The notes below the pieces were generated by a model. The model did no database searches. It worked only from the letters and a program-made list of their open reading frames with translations, and was not told where the DNA came from. Source: DATCJA01 sp963814955 (lineage in GTDB: Bacteria; Acidobacteriota; Vicinamibacteria; Vicinamibacterales; UBA2999). Taken from it: a stretch of DNA of 64,000 nucleotides. Made by a program: the position numbers and the translations under genes. The stretch lies in the NCBI GenBank assembly GCA_963814955.1, contig CAWFEX010000012.1:248001-312000 (forward strand), in the 5' to 3' direction. This document shows positions 1-9,800 of the stretch, in pieces. The number at the start of each line of letters is the position of its first letter. Positions within the stretch are counted from its first letter, which is position 1.

Positions 1-1500
1 GACGAGAAGCGGGAACCCCTGTGCCGTCTGACTACCGGAACCGAGCTGCCATATGAGCAGGGGCAGCGCCCAGAATCCTATTGTGGCGACGCGCACCCGC
101 AGGTCGGAGCGCGGCACCGACCATGGAACGAGAGCGGCTCGCAGAAAGAGCACACCACATCCGAGTGCCGTCGCGTGCCACACAATCAATCCGACCTGGA
201 GTGCCAGTCTCGCGGTGCTCCATGGGTGCAGGGAGTAGTGCAGCAGATCGAGCGTGGTATTGGCGACCGTGTCCTGGAGGAAACGCTCGTATACGATGAG
301 CAGGAACGCAACCGCGATGCCCGCACCAAGTTGTGTCATGGCGAACACGGCCATCTCGCGACCGGTCTTGACGCGGCGACGTCCCTGTCTGCTGGCGCTC
401 GTCGGTCGCACACTCTCCTGGTTTTGCCGGGGAGGAGCGGACGCCGGCCAGAACGTGAGGCGCCACGCATCCAATGCGTACAGAAGCAGAGCCGCGAGGA
501 CGCTGGCTGCAATCGCGGTCAGCAGAAAATCGAACGGCGATGTCAGCAGTGGCCGCAGTAGGGGCGACGCGTACTCGGTGCCCGAAAAGAGCGAGGCATC
601 CGACCAATCGGCCGGCGACGCCACGCGCAGCACGAGCCGGCTCAGCACAATGGCGCCTGCCATGAGCGCCACCGCTGCCGCATAAGGCATCGTACGAGTC
701 AACCGTCGTCGCCAGTCGAGAAGCGGACCGCAGAGCAGGGCGATGGAGATTGCCAGGGTCACAAGCGCCAGTGATCTTGACGCGCGGCGCCATCGATCGC
801 GGGTCTGCGCCAGATCGGCCGCGTCGATCGATGCAGTGAGGAGGCGGCCTCCGGACGGCGCCTGCACGTCGAACGCCGAGGCATCGGGACGCGTCCGCGC
901 GCCTTCGAATCGCAGCTCGATCGACACGGGTGCCACGCGGGTTCGATAACGGAAGGCGTCAGGGTCCGCAGACGGCGCCATCGCTTGATCGAGGGATCGC
1001 TCGGCGGCGATCGCACCCACGCGCTCTCCACCAGCCGTCATCACTGGAGTGACGTAGACAAGTCGAAGCCCGAGGGCCCCTCTCGCGAAAAACCACGCCT
1101 CGTCTCCCTGCAGGCGGTCGGCGGGCAACTCCGATGGCCGGCCGTCCCACGCCAGCGGCTGACCGTCGGTCCCGTAGGCGGTGAGCGCGTAATCGGCATC
1201 CTGGGCCTGGGCGAGCGCCGCGTCCGCCGCGGCAAACAGGCGGCGGGACGCGAGAAGATCGCCATTCTGGGCGGATGCAACCGTATCCGGATCTGCGAGA
1301 CCGAGACCCATCAGGCGGAGCGCCCGCGCCATCGTGTCGAACGATGTGCGCACACTGACCTGAACGCGGTCCCTTGCCGCCGATTCGTCGAAACCAAGAA
1401 CGGCAATCTCCGCAACTCGGCCGATCAGGAATACGGCGAAAGCGCAGCCCACGCCAACGACGACCAGAAGAAGCAGTCGCCGCGCGGGTGGAGGAGGCAT
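1..1500 (-). CDS. Multi-pass membrane sensor-like protein, N-terminal 500 residues (partial)
   Basis: The frame beginning with ATG at 1500 stays open to base 1, so the protein runs off the left edge. It has one hydrophobic segment near residues 8-28, then about 200 residues without membrane segments that are probably extracytoplasmic, then six further hydrophobic stretches between about residue 240 and 500. This layout fits a membrane sensor such as a histidine kinase whose catalytic domain lies beyond the edge, but no kinase motif is visible here, so the function is inference. It is divergent from the next gene, with 169 bp between the two starts. A GTG 27 bases upstream (1525-1527) is an alternative start. 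Confidence 0.55.
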   Translation of the reverse strand, partial: MPPPPARRLLLLVVVGVGCAFAVFLIGRVAEIAVLGFDESAARDRVQVSVRTSFDTMARALRLMGLGLADPDTVASAQNGDLLASRRLFAAADAALAQAQDADYALTAYGTDGQPLAWDGRPSELPADRLQGDEAWFFARGALGLRLVYVTPVMTAGGERVGAIAAERSLDQAMAPSADPDAFRYRTRVAPVSIELRFEGARTRPDASAFDVQAPSGGRLLTASIDAADLAQTRDRWRRASRSLALVTLAISIALLCGPLLDWRRRLTRTMPYAAAVALMAGAIVLSRLVLRVASPADWSDASLFSGTEYASPLLRPLLTSPFDFLLTAIAASVLAALLLYALDAWRLTFWPASAPPRQNQESVRPTSASRQGRRRVKTGREMAVFAMTQLGAGIAVAFLLIVYERFLQDTVANTTLDLLHYSLHPWSTARLALQVGLIVWHATALGCGVLFLRAALVPWSVPRSDLRVRVATIGFWALPLLIWQLGSGSQTAQGFPLLV

Positions 1501-1651
1501 GGGGGTCGCCCGGTCCGGAAGCTGCACAATTTGATTGTAGGACTTCTCGACCGCCTCTCTATTTCGTCGCGGAGGGGTAATCGCCTGCCTCGATGCCGCA
1601 TCCCCTGGTTCGCATTGATGCTCGCGCGGCCTTCGGGAATCTCTCCGGCGC

Positions 1652-1657
1652 TACAAT
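1652..1657 (+). promoter_or_regulatory. Possible -10 box (TACAAT)
   Basis: TACAAT lies 12 bases before the ATG of the following membrane-protein gene, so a transcript from it would have a very short leader. No convincing -35 box is seen 16-18 bases upstream, so the call is weak. Confidence 0.3.
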
Positions 1658-1669
1658 GAAAGAGCCCCC

Positions 1670-2659
1670 ATGTCACGTTCCGTTCTGAAGGCCGCCGTGA
1701 AACGGGGGGCCCTTATCGCGGCGGCGAACTGGCCGGTCACACTGATCCAGGCCTCCGCCGACTCACTGTTCAAACTGCTTCTGGCCGCGCCGCTCATTGG
1801 GGGAGTGTTTTTGGTGGCGCTCGCCATCGGTGGAGAACCGAGCGCGATTATTTCGCTGGAATCGGGCGAGATGTTTGCCACCATCGCGACCGCACTGACG
1901 GCGCAGCCGATGGTGCTCGCAGCCTTCCTGCTCGCGCTTGCCGTCGTGGCGGTCGGAGGGTCGATTTTTGTTTTCCTGTTGAAAGCGGGGACGGTCGCGA
2001 CACTTGTCGAGAGCGAGCGCGACGCTGGTCCAATCGAGGAGCCTCCCCTTCACGTGAGCGCTGTGCTGCGCGCTTCGCGATTTTCCGTGGATTCCTACAT
2101 CGACGCGGCGGGGCGCCTTTTTCCGCGGTACGTGCGTCTCGGCTTCATGTTGATGGGCGTGTACCTGGTGTCTGGCCTCATCTACCTGGCGGTTGTCGTC
2201 AACCGGAATCGTTCGGAGGGGTGGGCCCTCACCGCGCTCATCACCGCGGCGTTCGCCGCGTGGATCACGGTTGTCAACCTGGGGTACCTGTTGATTCAGA
2301 TCGTCGTGGCCGCAGAGGACTGCAGCGTCGCGGCGGGGATGCGAAGAGCCACGGCCTTCGTGAGGCACGAGCGCCGTCACGTGACGGCAGTGTTTCTTCT
2401 GGTCCTCGCGCTGGTCGTGGCTGCGACGGGCGCATCTGTCCTGGCAACAGCGGCACTCGGGCTTGTGGCTTTCGTCCCCTTCATAGGATTGGCCGCCTTA
2501 CCCCTGCAGCTTCTCGCATGGTTGTTGCGAGGCCTCGTGTTCCAGTATCTGGGCCTCGCCTCGGTGGCCGCGTACCTCAAGCTGTATCGCGGTTCCGCAA
2601 GCGCGCAGAACCGCGTGACCCCGGCGCCTTCCTACAACCATGCGTGGCGGACGACTTAG
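1670..2659 (+). CDS. Polytopic membrane protein of unknown function
   Basis: A 329-residue protein with about six hydrophobic stretches (roughly residues 34-55, 78-107, 150-176, 185-215 and two or more in 240-305), so it sits in the inner membrane. There is no signal peptide, no catalytic motif and no obvious soluble domain. The general look resembles the membrane domains attached to some glycerophosphodiesterases, but I cannot confirm this. The ATG at 1670 is the first start in frame. It precedes an aminotransferase gene on the same strand with a 41-bp gap, and the two may be co-transcribed. Function not recognised. Confidence 0.6.
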   Translation: MSRSVLKAAVKRGALIAAANWPVTLIQASADSLFKLLLAAPLIGGVFLVALAIGGEPSAIISLESGEMFATIATALTAQPMVLAAFLLALAVVAVGGSIFVFLLKAGTVATLVESERDAGPIEEPPLHVSAVLRASRFSVDSYIDAAGRLFPRYVRLGFMLMGVYLVSGLIYLAVVVNRNRSEGWALTALITAAFAAWITVVNLGYLLIQIVVAAEDCSVAAGMRRATAFVRHERRHVTAVFLLVLALVVAATGASVLATAALGLVAFVPFIGLAALPLQLLAWLLRGLVFQYLGLASVAAYLKLYRGSASAQNRVTPAPSYNHAWRTT

Positions 2660-2688
2660 TACGTCGTTGACGGTCCATAGCTATCCAC

Positions 2689-2703
2689 AGGGAGGCTGAC
2701 CTG
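2689..2703 (+). promoter_or_regulatory. Strong ribosome-binding site pointing to a CTG start codon
   Basis: AGGGAGG at 2689-2695 is followed after five bases by CTG at 2701. The reading frame of the aminotransferase is open from 2671 and contains no ATG, GTG or TTG before 2761. Protein from CTG begins with the residues YEKFLSPAGRQLHES, which belong to the normal N-terminus of the family. Confidence 0.6.
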
Positions 2704-3930
2704 TACGAGAAGTTTCTTTCACCGGCTGGACGTCAGCTCCACGAGTCGGCTATCAGGCGGATGGGGACCGTTGTGGCGCGAGCGCCCGACATGGTCTCGT
2801 TTGCCGCAGGCTATCCGGATCCAGGTTCGTTCCCGTGGGAGGAGTTTCGTCAGATTGCGGACGAACTGCTGGCAGGAAAAGATCCGAGCGTCCTGCAGTA
2901 CGGCCCGACCCGTGGCTTCGAACCGCTGCTGAACTCCATCGTCGATGTTCTCGCGTCGCGCCACATCGACGTCGCCCCCAACCAGGTAACGATCACCTCT
3001 GGATCGCAGCAGGGCATCGACCTGATCGGCCGGGTGCTGATCACTGCTGCTGATGTAGTGCTTGTCGAGCTGCCCGCCTACACCGGCGCGATCTCGGCAT
3101 TCAAGAACGCTCAGGCTCGGCTGGTGGGTGTGAGACAGGAAGAAGACGGCATCAGCCTCGAGGACCTGGACGCGGTGTGTCTGCGAGAGCGAAACGCAGG
3201 GCACCGCGTCAACCTTCTATATCTGGTACCGAACTTCCAGAATCCGACGGGCCTTCTTCTCAGCCAGCAGAAGCGTCAGCGGCTGCTCGAGTGGGCCGAG
3301 CGTCGCGATGTGCTGATCATCGAAGACGATCCGTACGGCGCTCTGTACTTCGACGACGTCGCGACGGCCGCCGACACGCGATCGATGCGCGCCGACGATA
3401 GACACGGCCGGGTTCTGTATCTCAGCACGTTTTCAAAGACCCTGGCGCCCGGCTTTCGCGTTGGCTGGATGGTGGCGCCCGCGCCACTCATCGAGCGCTT
3501 CGAAACCGCGAAGCAGTCCATTGATCTGATGACCGGCAGTCTGGACCAGCGCATGATTCATGAGGCGGTCAAACGCGGCACGCTCGATCGGCTGGCGCCG
3601 CCGCTCCGCGAGCTGTACCGCTCGAAGCGCGACGTCATGGAGCTGGCTCTCCGCCACGAGCTCGGAGACCGATTGCGATGGCCCGCGCCGAAGGGTGGAT
3701 TTTTCATCTGGGCGACCTTGCCTGAAGGGTACGAGGATGAACAGGTGCTGGCGCGTGCACTCGAGCAATGTCTCGTATTCGTGATCGGGAGCGCGTTCTA
3801 TGTGAATGGCGGCGGACACAACCGTATTCGCCTGTCGTTTTCGGCGCCTGCGCCCGAGCGTCTACGTGAAGGAGCTCGCCGGCTCGCGGCAGCCTTGAAG
3901 CCAGTGGAAGTTGGCGCCGAATCCAGCTGA
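2701..3930 (+). CDS. PLP-dependent aminotransferase (fold type I, LysN/MocR-like)
   Basis: This enzyme transfers an amino group between an amino acid and a 2-oxo acid using pyridoxal phosphate. The family signatures are clear: AAGYPDP near the N-terminus, PNFQNPTG for the substrate and cofactor pocket, EDDPYGALYF, and STFSKTLAPGFRVGW containing the PLP-binding lysine. The sequence is closest in style to 2-aminoadipate or aromatic aminotransferases of the MocR/LysN group, without the GntR DNA-binding domain. I start it at CTG 2701 (409 residues) because of the ribosome-binding site there. The first conventional start, ATG 2761, would drop about 20 conserved residues. Substrate not predictable from sequence alone. 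Confidence 0.85.
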   Translation: MYEKFLSPAGRQLHESAIRRMGTVVARAPDMVSFAAGYPDPGSFPWEEFRQIADELLAGKDPSVLQYGPTRGFEPLLNSIVDVLASRHIDVAPNQVTITSGSQQGIDLIGRVLITAADVVLVELPAYTGAISAFKNAQARLVGVRQEEDGISLEDLDAVCLRERNAGHRVNLLYLVPNFQNPTGLLLSQQKRQRLLEWAERRDVLIIEDDPYGALYFDDVATAADTRSMRADDRHGRVLYLSTFSKTLAPGFRVGWMVAPAPLIERFETAKQSIDLMTGSLDQRMIHEAVKRGTLDRLAPPLRELYRSKRDVMELALRHELGDRLRWPAPKGGFFIWATLPEGYEDEQVLARALEQCLVFVIGSAFYVNGGGHNRIRLSFSAPAPERLREGARRLAAALKPVEVGAESS

Positions 3931-3976
3931 AGCCGGAATCGCGAGCAGATCCGGCGGGCGTGGATACTAGCGGCGA

Positions 3977-5206
3977 CTATTCGACCCGCTCACGGGCCAG
4001 TGTGCGCCCGGGTAGGGCACCAATGGGCGCGGCCTTTTCTTCTCGAAACATCAACGAAGCCGGGCGCCAGGCTTCGACGACGCCTTCCCGGGTGATGGTG
4101 ACGAATGCAACACGGAACGGTTTCGGCTCGGGGTCGATCAGAGGAGCGCCAATGAGATCGCCGGCGGCCGCTTGTGTGCCCATCACCTCACCCGTCTCGC
4201 CGACGAAGACCGTAATAGCCGGCAGCAGACCTGGCAGAACGACGATGCCGCGGAATGCGCGCGGCGCGAAAGCGGGTCTCGTGCCGGTGGGCTTTCGCCA
4301 GCGTTGATTGCCATTGCCCCGATTGACGGCCCGAATGACATTGTCGAGCGACGCAAAGTACACTGCATCGACGTCAACGGCCGCACCAACCACGTCGCCG
4401 CCGTTGCGCCATTTCCACGCGTCGGCGCCGTTGTCCGCACGCAGCGCGTAAAAGAAATTGTCGGTGGAGCCGACGAATACGCGGTCTCTTGCAACAGCGG
4501 GTTGGCTGAGCGTACCGGGCAACTGGCGCGTCCAGAGCTCGTCGCCCGATTCAAGCGACAGCGCGACGACCCTGCCATCGGTCAGCGACAGATACAGCGC
4601 ATTCCTGCCTCCCGGAACGACAGAATGCGCTGACCGTGCCCCAACGGATCGACGCCACACGAGGTGACCGTCGGCGGCGCGAAACGCAAGCACGTCACCC
4701 GAGTCAGCAAGCGCGATCAGCCAGCCGCTGTCCCACACGAGGGGTGTCGTGACGGATCCCTGCATCGGCACCGACCAGAGAGGCGCGCCTGTGCCCGCGT
4801 CGAGGGCCACAATCGTGTTGTCGCCGGGGACGAACAACCGGCCGTTGCCGACCACTGGTGCCACGGCGGTTTCGAGCGGGCGACTCCACACCAGGAGTCC
4901 GGTTTCGCGATCGAGGGCCACGAACAGCTTTTCGCGGAGCGGAAGGTAGATGCGATCGTCATCCATGACGCCGCCCGTTGACGGCGCGATCGACAAAGTA
5001 ACTTTCCACGCTGACTCTGCTTCAAGCAGTGGAGCGGGCGAAGGTTTTGTCTCGCGGAACGTGCGCGCGATCCCCTCGTAGCGTTCTGACGGATTCGTCT
5101 GCGCGACGGCGGTCTGATCAGGGCAGAAGCCCGAAGCGAGCGTCAGAAGAATCGCTGTAAGTACTCTGACAGCGCAAGATGTCGTGGTTCGCGCAGCGCG
5201 CACCAC
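3977..5206 (-). CDS. Secreted PQQ-binding-like beta-propeller protein (BamB-like)
   Basis: About 409 residues beginning with a signal peptide (hydrophobic core VRVLTAILLTLASG, likely cut after AVA). The rest is repeated blades with the pattern LDRETGLLVWS, LDAGTGAPLWS, LSLESGDELWT and RAADGHLVWR, typical of PQQ-like WD propellers. BamB, the lipoprotein of the outer-membrane protein assembly complex, has this fold, but no lipobox cysteine is seen here, so it is a periplasmic relative and not certainly BamB. The frame can be extended to a TTG at 5224; I prefer GTG 5206 or 5203, which gives a normal signal peptide. It diverges from guaA with about 53 bp between starts. Confidence 0.75.
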   Translation of the reverse strand: MVRAARTTTSCAVRVLTAILLTLASGFCPDQTAVAQTNPSERYEGIARTFRETKPSPAPLLEAESAWKVTLSIAPSTGGVMDDDRIYLPLREKLFVALDRETGLLVWSRPLETAVAPVVGNGRLFVPGDNTIVALDAGTGAPLWSVPMQGSVTTPLVWDSGWLIALADSGDVLAFRAADGHLVWRRSVGARSAHSVVPGGRNALYLSLTDGRVVALSLESGDELWTRQLPGTLSQPAVARDRVFVGSTDNFFYALRADNGADAWKWRNGGDVVGAAVDVDAVYFASLDNVIRAVNRGNGNQRWRKPTGTRPAFAPRAFRGIVVLPGLLPAITVFVGETGEVMGTQAAAGDLIGAPLIDPEPKPFRVAFVTITREGVVEAWRPASLMFREEKAAPIGALPGRTLARERVE

Positions 5207-5208
5207 GA

Positions 5209-5214
5209 TATAAT
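5209..5214 (+). promoter_or_regulatory. -10 box (TATAAT) of guaA
   Basis: A perfect TATAAT lies 45 bases upstream of the GTG start chosen for guaA. The -35 region is weak. Its position inside the longer in-frame extension argues against a guaA start further upstream. Confidence 0.5.
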
Positions 5215-5259
5215 ACAGTGCCAACGAACGAGCGGCCGGCAGCTCGTTGGTTCACGCCT

Positions 5260-6810
5260 GTGTCCCATCAAACCATTCTCGTTCTCGATTTCGGGTCTCA
5301 GTACACGCAGTTGATTGCCCGGCGCCTGCGTGAGCTGTCGGTCTACTCCGAGATCGTGCCGTTCAACGTCCCGCTCGAGACGCTTCGTCGCAAGGACCCT
5401 GTCGGCATCATTCTGTCCGGTGGACCGCGAAGCGTCTCCGATGCCGGCGCCCCGAAGTGCGCACCTGAGCTGTTCGAGCTCGGGCGGCCGGTGCTCGGCA
5501 TCTGCTACGGCATGCAGTTGATGACGGACGTTCTGGGCGGCGAAGTGCGTCGCTCGGGCCACCGCGAATTCGGCCATGCGCACGTGCGCGTCTCGAAGAA
5601 TGGCGCGCCGGCGCCGCGTCTGTTTGCGCATGTGCCCGGCGAGCTGCGCGTGTGGGCGAGTCATGGCGATGATGTTGCCGCCGTCCCACCCGGATTTTCG
5701 GTCTCCGCGACGAGCCAGACGGCACCAATCGCGGCAATGGAGGCGCCGGAACGCGGGCTCTACGCGTTGCTGTTCCACCCTGAGGTGGCGCACACGGACT
5801 ACGGCGTGGCGATCCTGAGGAATTTTGCCTATGACGTGTGCGGATGTACAGGCGACTGGACGATTGCCTCGTTCATCGAGGAAGCGACTGAGCGCATTCG
5901 GGCTCAGGTCGGCAGCGGTAAGGTCGTCTGCGGATTATCGGGCGGTGTCGATTCCACGGTTGCGGCGTTATTGATCCATCGTGCAATCGAAGGCCGGCTC
6001 ACGTGTATTTTCGTCGACAACGGGCTGCTGCGGCACGAGGAAGCCAGGCAGATTCGCGATCGGTTCGCGGAGAAGATGCGCCTGCCGCTTGACTTCGTCG
6101 ATGCATCGGGACTTTTCCTCGAGCGGCTGGCGGGCGTCGTCGATCCCGAACAGAAACGGAAGATTATCGGGGCGACGTTCATCGAAGTCTTCGAGACGCG
6201 TGCGAAGGAGCTTGGCGGCTTCGATTTTTTGGGCCAGGGGACGTTGTATCCGGACGTCATCGAGTCGGCGTCGGTCAGCGGTCCTGCCGCGGTGATCAAA
6301 AGCCATCACAACGTCGGCGGGCTGCCGGAGCGGATGCATTTCAAGCTGGTCGAGCCGCTTCGCGATCTGTTCAAGGACGAAGTGAGGCGCGTCGGCCGCG
6401 ACCTTGGCCTCGACCGCGAATTCGTGGTGCGTCAGCCATTTCCCGGGCCCGGGCTTGCGGTGCGCGTCATCGGCGAAATCACGCCAGAGCGGTTGGACCT
6501 GCTCAGGCGTGCCGACAAGATCGTGGCCGAGGAAGTGCGGAAGGCGGGGTGGTACGAGCGCCTGTGGCAGAGCTTTGCCGTGCTCCTGCCGGTGCAGAGC
6601 GTCGGCGTCATGGGCGACGCCCGGACGTATGAGTCCACGGTCGCCATGCGCGCCGTGGAAAGCCTCGACGGCATGACCGCGGATTGGGCACGGCTGCCAC
6701 ACGATCTTCTCGCCGCCATCTCGTCGCGGATTGTCAACGAAGTTCGCGGGATCAATCGCGTCGTTTACGACATTTCGTCGAAACCGCCGTCGACTATCGA
6801 GTGGGAGTGA
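5260..6810 (+). CDS. guaA: GMP synthase (glutamine-hydrolysing)
   Basis: Converts XMP to GMP with glutamine and ATP, the last step of guanine nucleotide synthesis. The N-terminal class I glutamine amidotransferase has the catalytic cysteine in GICYGMQ (about residue 80) and the His-Glu pair in FHPEVAHT (about residue 173). The ATP pyrophosphatase domain carries the P-loop SGGVDS (about 227-232), and the C-terminus ends with the dimerisation motif KPPSTIEWE. The full length is 516 residues, close to the usual 525. The GTG at 5260 gives the family N-terminus MSHQTILVLDFGSQYTQ; an ATG at 5179 is in frame but lies upstream of the TATAAT promoter element. Confidence 0.97.
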   Translation: MSHQTILVLDFGSQYTQLIARRLRELSVYSEIVPFNVPLETLRRKDPVGIILSGGPRSVSDAGAPKCAPELFELGRPVLGICYGMQLMTDVLGGEVRRSGHREFGHAHVRVSKNGAPAPRLFAHVPGELRVWASHGDDVAAVPPGFSVSATSQTAPIAAMEAPERGLYALLFHPEVAHTDYGVAILRNFAYDVCGCTGDWTIASFIEEATERIRAQVGSGKVVCGLSGGVDSTVAALLIHRAIEGRLTCIFVDNGLLRHEEARQIRDRFAEKMRLPLDFVDASGLFLERLAGVVDPEQKRKIIGATFIEVFETRAKELGGFDFLGQGTLYPDVIESASVSGPAAVIKSHHNVGGLPERMHFKLVEPLRDLFKDEVRRVGRDLGLDREFVVRQPFPGPGLAVRVIGEITPERLDLLRRADKIVAEEVRKAGWYERLWQSFAVLLPVQSVGVMGDARTYESTVAMRAVESLDGMTADWARLPHDLLAAISSRIVNEVRGINRVVYDISSKPPSTIEWE

Positions 6811-6838
6811 TGGTGCAGGAACCCGGAACCGATTGATC

Positions 6839-9800
6839 ATGTCTGAGTTCGTCCATCTCCACGTTCACACTGAGTTCTCGCTGCTCGACGGCGCGTGCCG
6901 CATCGACGAGCTGCTGGACGAAGCGGTGAAATTGAAGATGCCCGCGCTCGCCGTGACCGAGCACGGCAATCTGTTCTCTTCGGTCGTCTTTCACGACCAC
7001 GCGCGCGAGCGCAACCTGAAGCCTATTCTCGGCTGCGAAGTCTATGTGGCGTCGGGCAGTCGGTTTGACAAGACCGGGCCCCAGAGCGAAACCAACCATC
7101 TGGTGCTGCTCGCCGAAACAGACGAGGGGTACCGGAACCTGATTCGGCTGGTGTCGGCGGGCTATACGGAGGGGTTCTATTACCGGCCGCGTATCGACAA
7201 AGACCTGCTGGCTCGCCATGCCCGGGGGCTCATCGGCCTGAGCAGTTGCCTGAAGGGCGAGGTCGCAAGCGCGCTGAAAGTGGAGCAAACCAGGCCGGCA
7301 CTCGAGGCGGCGGCCCGTCTCCGCGACATTCTCGGACCGCAGAACTTCTTCCTCGAGATGCAGTTTCAGGGTCTGGAGGAACAGAAGATCGTGAACCGCG
7401 GCATCGTGCCGCTGGCGCGCGAGCTGGACCTGCAGCTGGTGGCGACCAACGACGTGCACTATCTGCGTCAAGGCGACGCCCAGCCGCACGACGTCCTGTT
7501 GTGCATCGGCACCGGCAAGACGGTCAACGACGCGCAGCGGTTGCGTTACCACGGCGACCAGTTCTTCCTGCGAACCGCCGATCAGATGGCCGCCGTGTTC
7601 GGCGACTATCCCATGGCGCTGCAGAACACGCTGCTCATTGCCGAGCGCTGTAACGTCACAATCCCGAAAGGGCAGAACCACCTGCCGTCGTTTCAGGTGC
7701 CCGATGGCTTCACGCTCGACGAGTACTTCGAGCATGTCGCCCGTGAAGGGTTTACGCAGCGTCTGCTGCGGCTCCGCCGGCTCGCATCCGAAGGGAGGCT
7801 GCGCCACACCATCGACGAATACGAACGTCGCCTCGATTATGAGATCGAGATGATCAAAGGAATGGGCTATGCCGGGTATTTCCTGATTGTGTGGGACTTC
7901 ATCCGCTATGCGCGCGAACAGGACATTCCGGTCGGGCCCGGACGAGGTTCTTCTGCGGGATCGGTGGTCGCCTGGTCGATGCGCATCACGGACGTCGACC
8001 CGCTCGAATTCGAGTTGATCTTCGAGCGTTTCCTCAATCCCGAGCGCGTGTCGCTACCCGATATCGACGTCGACTTCTGCGAGCGCCGTCGGGGCGAGGT
8101 GATCGACTACGTGACGCGGAAATACGGGCGCGAAAATGTCGCGCAGATCATCACGTTCGGAACCATGAAAGCAAAGGCCGTGGTCCGCGACGTCGGCCGC
8201 GCGCTCGACATGTCCTATGCGGACGTCGACCGGATCGCCAAGCAGATCCCCGCAGCGCTGGATATGACGCTCGACAAGGCGGTGGCCGAGAACCCGGCGC
8301 TGAGCGAGATGGTGGCGAACGACCCGAAGGTGAAGGAAGTGATCGACATCGGCCGGCGTCTCGAAGGCATGTCGCGTCACGCCTCCGTACACGCCGCCGG
8401 GGTGGTCATCGCACCAGGGCCCGTGACCGATTACGCACCACTGTACAAAGGGGCCAGAGACGAAATTACGACCCAGTGGAACATGAAGGAGGTCGATCGC
8501 GTCGGGCTGCTCAAGATGGACTTCCTGGGGTTGAGCACGCTCACGCTCATCCGCGACGCGGTCACCGAGATCAAACGGACCGAAGGGACCGACCTCGATA
8601 TCGACAACGTGCCGCTGGACGACCCGAAGGCGTACAAGCTCTTCGCCGATGGGGCCGCATACGGCATCTTCCAGTTCGAGAGCTCCGGCATGCGCGATCT
8701 GCTTCGGCGCGCCAAGCCCGACAGCCTGGAGGACCTCATCGCATTGAACGCCTTGTATCGTCCCGGACCGCTCCGGAGCGGCATGGTGGACGATTGGGTG
8801 GCACGGAAGCAGGGCAGGACCGAGGTGAAATACGAGCTTCCGCAGCTCGAGCCGATCCTCGCCGAGACCCACGGCGTCATTGCCTATCAGGAGCAGGTGA
8901 TGCGCATAGCGCAGTCACTCGCCGGCTTCTCGATGGGACAGGCCGACGTGCTGCGCAAGGCGATGGGGAAGAAGGACCCGAAGGTCATGGCCCAGCAGCG
9001 GCAGGCCTTCGTTTCCGGCGCGAGGAAGAACGGCATCAGCGAGAAGAAGGCAACGAAGATCTTCGAGCTGATCGAATACTTCGCAGGCTATGGCTTCCCG
9101 AAAGCGCATTCGACGGCGTATGCATTCGTCGCGTATCAGACGGCGTATCTCAAGGCGAACTATCCGTGGCATTTCGCTGCGGCGCTGCTGACCATCGAGG
9201 CCCAGAACACCGACAAGCTCGCGGTATACCTGGCCGAATGCCGCGAGCGTGGCGTGCCGATCCTGTCGCCAGACATCAACGAGAGCCATCTGAGCTTCTC
9301 GGTTGAACCGAACAAGGGAGTGCGCTTCGGGCTTGCGGCGATCAAGGGCCTTGGCGAAAGCGCAGTCAATGCCCTCGTCGCCGCTCGAGAGCAACTCGGC
9401 GGGCGGATTCCATCGCTTCACGCGCTGTGCGAAGTGGCAGACCTTCGGATTGTCAACAAGCGCGTGCTCGAGGCCCTCGTCAAGGCGGGGGCATGCGATT
9501 TCATGGCGGGACATGCTGACAAGGCTCGCCCTGCGACTGTCAGAGCGCTTCGAGCGCGGTTGTTTGCCGCAGTGGACGCTGCCTGCGACCACGGAACACG
9601 CACGCAGCGCGACAAGGATCTGGGTCAAACGCAGCTCTTTGGCGGAGAAGAGGACGGTTCGACAGGCTGGAGCTCCGGCACGACGCTTCCCGAGACGTCA
9701 GCCTGGACGGAGATCGAGCAGCTGCAGCACGAAAAGGACGCCCTCGGTTTGTACTGGAGCGGCCACCCGACGGATCGATATGCGCAGGCACTTCGCGAGT

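Noticed and set aside
5179..5259. N-terminal extension of GuaA from ATG 5179
   Set aside because: It contains the TATAAT promoter element, and GTG 5260 gives the normal family N-terminus.
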